Shown in pieces: positions 5,740 through 9,781 of a stretch of 9,781 bases of DNA. Made by a program: the position numbers and the translations under genes. The first letter of the stretch is position 1, and every line of letters starts with the position of its first letter. The notes below the pieces were generated by a model. That model saw only the letters and a program-made list of their open reading frames with translations. It was not told the origin of the DNA and searched no databases. Source of the DNA: Nanobdellota archaeon (GTDB taxonomy: Archaea > Nanobdellota > Nanobdellia > Woesearchaeales > JAHJBD01); NCBI GenBank assembly GCA_018813725.1, contig JAHJBD010000125.1:1-9781 (forward strand), written 5' to 3'.

Positions 5740-7414
5740 CCATATAAGGCCCTTCTCTTCTATACCCAAGTTTTCTGTAATAGTCCCTGGCTCCAATTCC
5801 TGAGATGACAACCATCTTTTTCTTGTAATATGTTTTGGCGATATCTTCAGCTTTAAGAAGCAGCTTTTTGCCTAACCCCTTGTGCTGCACCTCTCCTTTT
5901 TTTCCGATGGCTACAGCAGGGCCATATACATGCAGTTCCCTTAGAAGCGCAGAATCTTCAGTAATCTCTTTTCTTAAGAATTCATAGGGTATACGTAGTC
6001 TGCAAAAACCAAGCAATGCTTCACCAGCAGTAGCTTGTATAAAGAACTCATTACCGCCTGATGCGCTGTAATTTATAGTTTCAATACTGACTTTCTTTAG
6101 ATCAAGCTTTCTCTTGCCCTTCATTTGTTGGCCAATCTCTCTGCACCTTATACAATGGCATTCGTACCCTTTTTCCTTCATGACCTTATCCACATACTGC
6201 CTAAGGTTAGTCTTATCAACACCAGCTTCTGTCATAAAAGTAGGTATATCCCTCTGGACACGCATTATCCTGCAGTATTCAGGCACAAACTCCTTGAACT
6301 CTGCTATGATATCAGCAGCAGCCTTGGTAGTGAGCGGCTTAAACTTTTTCTTTTTCCAGATGTCATAAAGCTTTGTCCCTTTTAGTACCATGCACGGATA
6401 AAGTTTCAGCATGTCTGGCTGAAAGTCCTCGAACAAGAACAATGAAGCTAAAGCATTAAGGTCCATCTTTGGCGTCACTCCAGGAAGCCCAAGCATCATG
6501 TGAAAATTAAGCTTAAACCCTAGATCTTTAAGCGCTTTTATTGACTTGATCGAATCCTCAACAGTATGGCCGCGCTCGATCCTTTCAAGCACATCATCAT
6601 AAATTGTCTGTATTCCAAGCTCAACCCTTGTCGCTCCAAGCCTAAGCATCTCATTGCCATGCTTAAGTTTCCCATAATCAGGCCTTGTCTCGATAGTAAG
6701 GCCGATACATTTGATATTTGACTTTTCATTCTGATTTTGGATTGTTTCAAGTGATAATTTAGTTTGCCTCAATCTCTGATATTTTTTTAGGAGAGATACT
6801 TCCCTTTCTTTGCTATTGATATCTCCAGGCAGTTCAAAGAATCTCTTAAATTTTACAAAATCAAACTTACCCTTCTTAAAGAACATCTTAGAAAAATCAT
6901 TCATAGCTTTGAATGAATACTTCACAAAATCTTCTTGATACCTTTTAGGAAATGAAGGAAAAGTGCCACCCATAAGTATCAGTTCAACCTTATCAGGGAC
7001 ATGTCCAGATACAACATACTGCTCAAGCCTGTTCATCACCTGAAGATAAGGGTCATAATTATTCCTGATAGCACGACGAGTTGCAGGCTCCTTGCCAGTA
7101 TAAGATTGTGGAACAGAACCAAATGGGCTGTCAACACCACCTGGGCAGGTGATGCACTTACCGTGAGGGCATTTCATAGGTTTTGTCATAACTGCAACTA
7201 CAGCAACACCAGATATAGTACGAGTAGGTTTAGCCTGAAGAAATCTTTTTACCTTGTCAACATCTTTGTCATCAGCATGAAGCAGTATCTCAATATCAGT
7301 TGGTATCCTTTTCAGATTGTATTTGTTGCAAAGTTTATTCTTGAGTTTATTCAATACTGCCTTACTTGGCTTTTTCTTCTTGATCTCTGAGACGATCTCT
7401 TGATAAAAGTCCAT
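5720..7414 (-). CDS. elp3: Elp3-type tRNA uridine-34 acetyltransferase (radical SAM + GNAT)
   Basis: This 564-aa enzyme uses acetyl-CoA and radical SAM chemistry to begin cm5U-type modification of wobble uridine in tRNA; archaeal Elp3 acts without the other Elongator subunits. The iron-sulfur cysteines C82, C87 and C90 are in CPHGKCITC. SAM-domain segments follow, including GGTFPSFP (149-156), IETRPD (241-246), VELGIQT (264-270) and MLGLPG (307-312). A cysteine group ECHCIRC (418-424) fits the zinc site between the domains. The C-terminal acetyltransferase has the acetyl-CoA loop at about 510-516 (QHKGLGK) and GARDYYRKLGY near the end. Between about 176 and 220 lies a lysine- and phenylalanine-rich segment that appears longer than in typical archaeal Elp3. 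The ATG at 7412-7414 has a TATA box 27 nt upstream. The stop is TAA at 5720-5722. Confidence 0.95.
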   Translation of the reverse strand: MDFYQEIVSEIKKKKPSKAVLNKLKNKLCNKYNLKRIPTDIEILLHADDKDVDKVKRFLQAKPTRTISGVAVVAVMTKPMKCPHGKCITCPGGVDSPFGSVPQSYTGKEPATRRAIRNNYDPYLQVMNRLEQYVVSGHVPDKVELILMGGTFPSFPKRYQEDFVKYSFKAMNDFSKMFFKKGKFDFVKFKRFFELPGDINSKEREVSLLKKYQRLRQTKLSLETIQNQNEKSNIKCIGLTIETRPDYGKLKHGNEMLRLGATRVELGIQTIYDDVLERIERGHTVEDSIKSIKALKDLGFKLNFHMMLGLPGVTPKMDLNALASLFLFEDFQPDMLKLYPCMVLKGTKLYDIWKKKKFKPLTTKAAADIIAEFKEFVPEYCRIMRVQRDIPTFMTEAGVDKTNLRQYVDKVMKEKGYECHCIRCREIGQQMKGKRKLDLKKVSIETINYSASGGNEFFIQATAGEALLGFCRLRIPYEFLRKEITEDSALLRELHVYGPAVAIGKKGEVQHKGLGKKLLLKAEDIAKTYYKKKMVVISGIGARDYYRKLGYRREGPYMVKQLSR

Positions 7415-7437
7415 ATTAAGAATAAGAAGCGAGCGGA

Positions 7438-7445
7438 TTTAAAAA
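7438..7445 (-). promoter_or_regulatory. TATA box of elp3
   Basis: TTTTTAAA on the minus strand is centred 27.5 nt before the elp3 ATG, predicting leaderless transcription independent of the exchanger genes upstream. The rest of the 118-bp gap (7415-7532) is A/T-rich; I see no gene in it. Confidence 0.6.
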
Positions 7446-7532
7446 GCTATTGCTGATCTGATTAATAAGCCCAATATTAAATTAGTTAATAGATTAACAG
7501 ATAATGTAATATATCTATTTTAAGTTAACATA

Positions 7533-8480
7533 TTAAAAAACAAAAAACTTAACCTTAACAAACACATACACAGCATAAAACAATACTAATATCGCTGATT
7601 CTCTTTTGCTAAGCTTAAGATCATCCCAGAAAAACCCTAAGCCTATAAGAGATACGATAAACCAAAACGGGATGTCAAAAAATACAAGCGACCGCTCAAC
7701 AAGATAGCCAGATATCGCCGCCCCTATACCCAAAGCAAATAGAGGATTTGTGATATTGGACCCTACCAATGTACCTAAAGACAAAGCATGCTTACCTTTT
7801 ATTATCCCTACAAGCGATGTTGTCAATTCTGGAAGAGCAGTTCCAACACCGATTATCATCGTACCTACAAAAGAACCTCGCCACCCAAGTATTTCAGTCA
7901 CACGGACAGCAGCCTCAAGAGCAAACTTAGCCCCTCCCAAAAGCAGCGCAAACCCCACAATGATTAGTACAACATCCAGCCATATGTTTGACTTGTCTTT
8001 TCTTTTTGAGAATATCCTTTCCTCTTTGCTAAGATAAATAAGGTAGCCAATATAAAGCAAAGCAAGTATCACACCCTCAAGCCTAGTTATGTGGCCGCTA
8101 AGAGATATGAAAAAAAGGATAAGTATCGAAGCAAGCATAACGATAAAATCAATCTTTAATATCTTCTCATCACTGTAGACCTTTGCAAGCAGCCCGACCA
8201 TACCCAGGACAAATGTTATCTGCACAATATTTGACCCTATATTTGTACCGACAACAAGATTGGATAACAGTCCGTCTCCACCTCTAACAATCTTTATGCT
8301 TGCGTAGATATGCGCAAATATCTCAGGAAGAGAAGTCCCTATAGATAATATTGTAAGGCCGATAAACCCTTCAGAGATCTTCATTGATTTGGCTATATTG
8401 ATAGCTGCATTTATAGTAAACTCAGCGCCAAGCCATAAGGCCACTAATCCACCTATCAATATGACAAGATCAATTATCAT
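7533..8480 (-). CDS. Cation/Ca2+ exchanger (CaCA family), second of a tandem pair
   Basis: This 315-aa integral membrane protein has about ten hydrophobic segments in two five-helix halves, as in NCX_Mj-type Na+/Ca2+ exchangers. Each half has an alpha-repeat. Alpha-1 is SIGTSLPE (46-53) with E53, then GSNIVQ (82-87). Alpha-2 is GVGTALPE (211-218) with E218, then GSNITN (240-245). The two glutamates that bind Ca2+ are present. The positions matching NCX_Mj N81 and D240 are Q87 and N245, so the polar ring differs. The stretch between E53 and S83 is about 7 residues longer than in NCX_Mj and carries VRGGDGLL. A charged linker (151-165) joins the halves. The ATG at 8478-8480 overlaps the TGA of the first exchanger (ATGA) and has the SD GAGGT 6 nt upstream. 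Family membership is secure; the transported ion is not, and Ca2+/Na+ is only the default guess. Confidence 0.9.
   Translation of the reverse strand: MIIDLVILIGGLVALWLGAEFTINAAINIAKSMKISEGFIGLTILSIGTSLPEIFAHIYASIKIVRGGDGLLSNLVVGTNIGSNIVQITFVLGMVGLLAKVYSDEKILKIDFIVMLASILILFFISLSGHITRLEGVILALLYIGYLIYLSKEERIFSKRKDKSNIWLDVVLIIVGFALLLGGAKFALEAAVRVTEILGWRGSFVGTMIIGVGTALPELTTSLVGIIKGKHALSLGTLVGSNITNPLFALGIGAAISGYLVERSLVFFDIPFWFIVSLIGLGFFWDDLKLSKRESAILVLFYAVYVFVKVKFFVF
7535..7547 (-). terminator. U-tract terminator of the exchanger operon
   Basis: In RNA sense the 3' end of the second exchanger gene reads U6-G-U6 directly into the TAA stop (7533-7535). An inverted repeat TTAAGTT (7520-7526) / AACTTAA (7546-7552) flanks it. 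U-rich tracts of this kind end transcripts in archaea, and elp3 then starts from its own promoter. Confidence 0.5.
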
Positions 8481-9439
8481 AATATTACCTCAAGCAGGAT
8501 AAATAGCATATAAAGCCCGACCATTACAATGCCATGCTTCCATGTGACCTCATCCTTTAGCATTACAACCAGCGTATACAAAAGACCCACCATCATGAAC
8601 ACAAAGGTCAGCATTATTGTCGACATTGCGATATTGAACGGATTGACCAACGCCGCGATCCCAAGAACTAATGTTGAGTTAGCTACGATGCTGCCCAGCA
8701 CATTTCCAGTCGCCATATTCTGATGATGCCTTTTGACTGAACGGAACTGCACCATCAATTCTGGCATTGATGCTCCTGCACCGATGATTATCAGGCCTAT
8801 CACATAAGCAGATATCCCAAACTTGTTAGATATCGCAACTGACGAAAAGACAAGCCACCTTGCAGATAAAAGCAACGCTACAAGGCTGCCTGTAAAAATG
8901 ATTGAATCTTTCCAGATTTTTCCCAGTTGCACATCCTCTTTCAGCTTACCCATCTCACCTTCACCCTGCCACAATTTGATGATATACAGCATGAAAGCTA
9001 TCAAGAGAATAACCCCGTCTATCCTTCCGAGCGCACCGTCAATAACCAAGAGGAACGGAAGCAATGCCATAAACAAAGTTGTTATAGGCGCAGCCCCGCC
9101 GACATCTGTCCTTGTCTTGATTTTCTTGACTACGATAAGCAGCGCCCCTAATAATGGGATCTTAAACATATTCGAACCAAAGATTGTGCCAAAAACGATG
9201 TTTCCCTCACCTATAGAAGCTCCAGTGACCGAAGCCACAAGCTCAGGAAGCGCAGTTCCTATCGAAACCACGATAAAACCTATCAAGTAATCGCTTATGC
9301 CAAGTTTCTTTGCATAGTCACTTATCCCATATACTAGCAAGTCCGAAGCTTTAGCCAAGATGCCAAGACTAAACACAATTATTATTGAAAAAAACACTAC
9401 AGGATCCAAGCCCCGCAACATCGACATGATATCTATCAT
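8477..9439 (-). CDS. Cation/Ca2+ exchanger (CaCA family), first of a tandem pair
   Basis: This predicted membrane transporter has 320 residues and about ten hydrophobic segments in two inverted halves. Alpha-1 is SIGTALPE (59-66) with E66, then GSNMFK (88-93). Alpha-2 is GAGASMPE (220-227) with E227, then GSIVAN (249-254). Both ion-binding glutamates are kept. The residue matching NCX_Mj N81 is lysine (K93, codon AAG at 9161-9163) and that matching D240 is N254, which is unusual. I chose the ATG at 9437-9439 because AGGAGG ends 6 nt before it and the protein then starts close to its first membrane helix. The in-frame ATG at 9512-9514 has no SD site and would add 25 polar residues encoded by a hairpin region. 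Translation ends in TGA followed at once by TAA, overlapping the start of the second exchanger. Substrate is uncertain. Confidence 0.9.
   Translation of the reverse strand: MIDIMSMLRGLDPVVFFSIIIVFSLGILAKASDLLVYGISDYAKKLGISDYLIGFIVVSIGTALPELVASVTGASIGEGNIVFGTIFGSNMFKIPLLGALLIVVKKIKTRTDVGGAAPITTLFMALLPFLLVIDGALGRIDGVILLIAFMLYIIKLWQGEGEMGKLKEDVQLGKIWKDSIIFTGSLVALLLSARWLVFSSVAISNKFGISAYVIGLIIIGAGASMPELMVQFRSVKRHHQNMATGNVLGSIVANSTLVLGIAALVNPFNIAMSTIMLTFVFMMVGLLYTLVVMLKDEVTWKHGIVMVGLYMLFILLEVIL
8487..8491 (-). promoter_or_regulatory. Shine-Dalgarno site of the second exchanger gene
   Basis: GAGGT on the minus strand sits 6 nt before the ATG at 8480, inside the last codons of the first exchanger. 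With the ATGA overlap it points to coupled translation of the pair. Confidence 0.65.
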
Positions 9440-9445
9440 TTTAGT

Positions 9446-9451
9446 CCTCCT
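9446..9451 (-). promoter_or_regulatory. Strong Shine-Dalgarno site of the first exchanger gene
   Basis: AGGAGG on the minus strand, 6 nt before the ATG at 9439, is the strongest SD in the window and sets the start. It lies just after the U-tract of the leader hairpin, so folding upstream could affect ribosome access. Confidence 0.75.
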
Positions 9452-9455
9452 TGAT

Positions 9456-9493
9456 AAAAATGGGAGAACCAGCTGAGAGGCTGGTCCTGCCCA
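9456..9493 (-). promoter_or_regulatory. Terminator-like or attenuator hairpin before the exchanger genes
   Basis: In RNA sense, UGGG (9493-9490) pairs with CCCA (9464-9461). Inside this, GGACCAGC (9487-9480) pairs with GCUGGUUC (9473-9466) around the loop CUCUCA. UUUUU (9460-9456) follows directly. The same U-run could pair with AAAAA of the preceding hairpin (9501-9497), so the two folds compete. Confidence 0.5.
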
Positions 9494-9572
9494 CTGTTTT
9501 TCGCCAAAAACCATGATAACCTGTGAAATAGGCCTGTTAACGCTGTAAACCTTTGATGCTGTCCAATGTGTA

Positions 9573-9767
9573 TCATCTTAATTTCTCCTCCACAGAAGGC
9601 TTCTGATTAGCCTCAAACTTCACATACCACTTGTTAGCTATTGTATCATAGGAAAACACCACATGATACTTCCTACCCTCCTGCAATGCAAAGAGCATCG
9701 GCTTTGGTATTGTAGTCTCAAAGCTAGATCCGCGCTTGTACAACTTCCTTCTGAACTCAATAGCCAT
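9573..9767 (-). CDS. AbrB/SpoVT-fold small DNA-binding protein
   Basis: This is a 64-aa protein with one swapped-hairpin AbrB-like domain. The core reads KLYKRGSSFETTIPKPML (8-25), which resembles the KxxxRGSSxxxTIPKxxxxxL signature of SpoVT/AbrB and MazE-type DNA-binding domains; such proteins act as dimers. It is followed by EGRKYHVVFSYD (30-41) and a WYVKFE strand (47-52). AbrB-fold proteins of this size are either transcription regulators or antitoxins. No toxin gene is adjacent in the window, and the next gene on the same strand is a transporter, so a regulator, perhaps of the exchangers or of itself, is more likely. The start is ATG at 9765-9767. Its promoter would lie beyond the window, as only 14 bp upstream are visible. 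The stop is TGA at 9573-9575. Confidence 0.75.
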   Translation of the reverse strand: MAIEFRRKLYKRGSSFETTIPKPMLFALQEGRKYHVVFSYDTIANKWYVKFEANQKPSVEEKLR

Positions 9768-9781
9768 TTTTACTTATTTTA

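Larger units (their letters stand above)
9440..9572 (-). promoter_or_regulatory. Structured 133-nt intercistronic leader of the exchanger pair
   Basis: This non-coding stretch runs from the TGA of the AbrB-like gene to the first exchanger ATG. No TATA box stands 27 nt before the ATG, so the exchangers are probably read from upstream. In RNA sense there is a perfect 6-bp hairpin, GUUUUU-GGCG-AAAAAC (9511 to 9496), and then a longer hairpin with an 8-bp core (9487-9466). Weaker possible pairings lie further 5', such as AUGAUA (9576-9571) with UAUCAU (9518-9513), and GGCCU (9534-9530) with AGGUU (9522-9518). I do not recognise a known riboswitch consensus. A cis-regulatory role is inference from the folding and position. 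Confidence 0.5.

Noticed and set aside
7001..7390. 129-aa + strand open frame opposite elp3
   Set aside because: It is antisense to the conserved Elp3 N-terminus, without promoter, SD or recognisable motif.
9496..9511. Fluoride (crcB) or yybP-ykoY riboswitch in the exchanger leader
   Set aside because: I could not match the conserved core sequences of either class, so no known riboswitch name is given.
9440..9514. N-terminal extension of the first exchanger from ATG 9512-9514
   Set aside because: There is no SD before this ATG, the 25 extra residues are polar and encoded by hairpin arms, and a strong SD precedes the ATG at 9439.

Overview
The window looks like archaeal DNA, most likely from a DPANN-type genome of the Woesearchaeota/Pacearchaeota kind. 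The reasons are archaeal-style Elp3 and Trm4-type proteins, a CxxC-x17-CxxC zinc module, a tiny AbrB-fold regulator, very tight gene packing, A/T-rich TATA boxes, and first-in-operon genes that appear leaderless. In six transcription units a TATA-like box is centred about 26-28 nt upstream of the start ATG. The lineage is an inference from gene content. TGA and TAA both serve as ordinary stops.

Left part (1-1534). The C-terminal tail of a + strand zinc-binding protein converges on a minus-strand adenine-salvage operon: methylthioadenosine phosphorylase (mtnP) followed with zero spacing by adenine phosphoribosyltransferase (apt). Together they would release adenine from methylthioadenosine and recycle it to AMP. 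mtnP carries one in-frame TGA between two poly-A runs, so it is a pseudogene, a sequence error or a recoded gene.

Middle (1534-5739). A family X DNA polymerase with a PHP nuclease domain (+) meets a Trm4/NSUN-type RNA m5C methyltransferase (-) tail to tail with a 6-bp overlap. A compact bidirectional promoter separates that methyltransferase from a 355-aa protein (+) that appears to be three winged-helix units in tandem. A 128-aa protein of unknown function (+) follows from its own promoter and overlaps the 3' end of elp3.

Right part (5720-9781), all on the minus strand. It is read as AbrB-like regulator, then two overlapping ten-helix cation/Ca2+ exchanger paralogues, then elp3 (tRNA wobble-uridine modification) from its own leaderless promoter. 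The 133 nt between the AbrB-like gene and the first exchanger hold a strong Shine-Dalgarno site and two mutually exclusive hairpins, the second with a U-tract behind it. This is the best candidate for an undescribed regulatory element here. The exchangers keep the paired alpha-repeat glutamates but differ from the textbook NCX site at the neighbouring polar positions, including a lysine.

No gene-free stretch exceeds 300 bases. I saw no tRNA, rRNA, CRISPR array, insertion sequence or phage gene.
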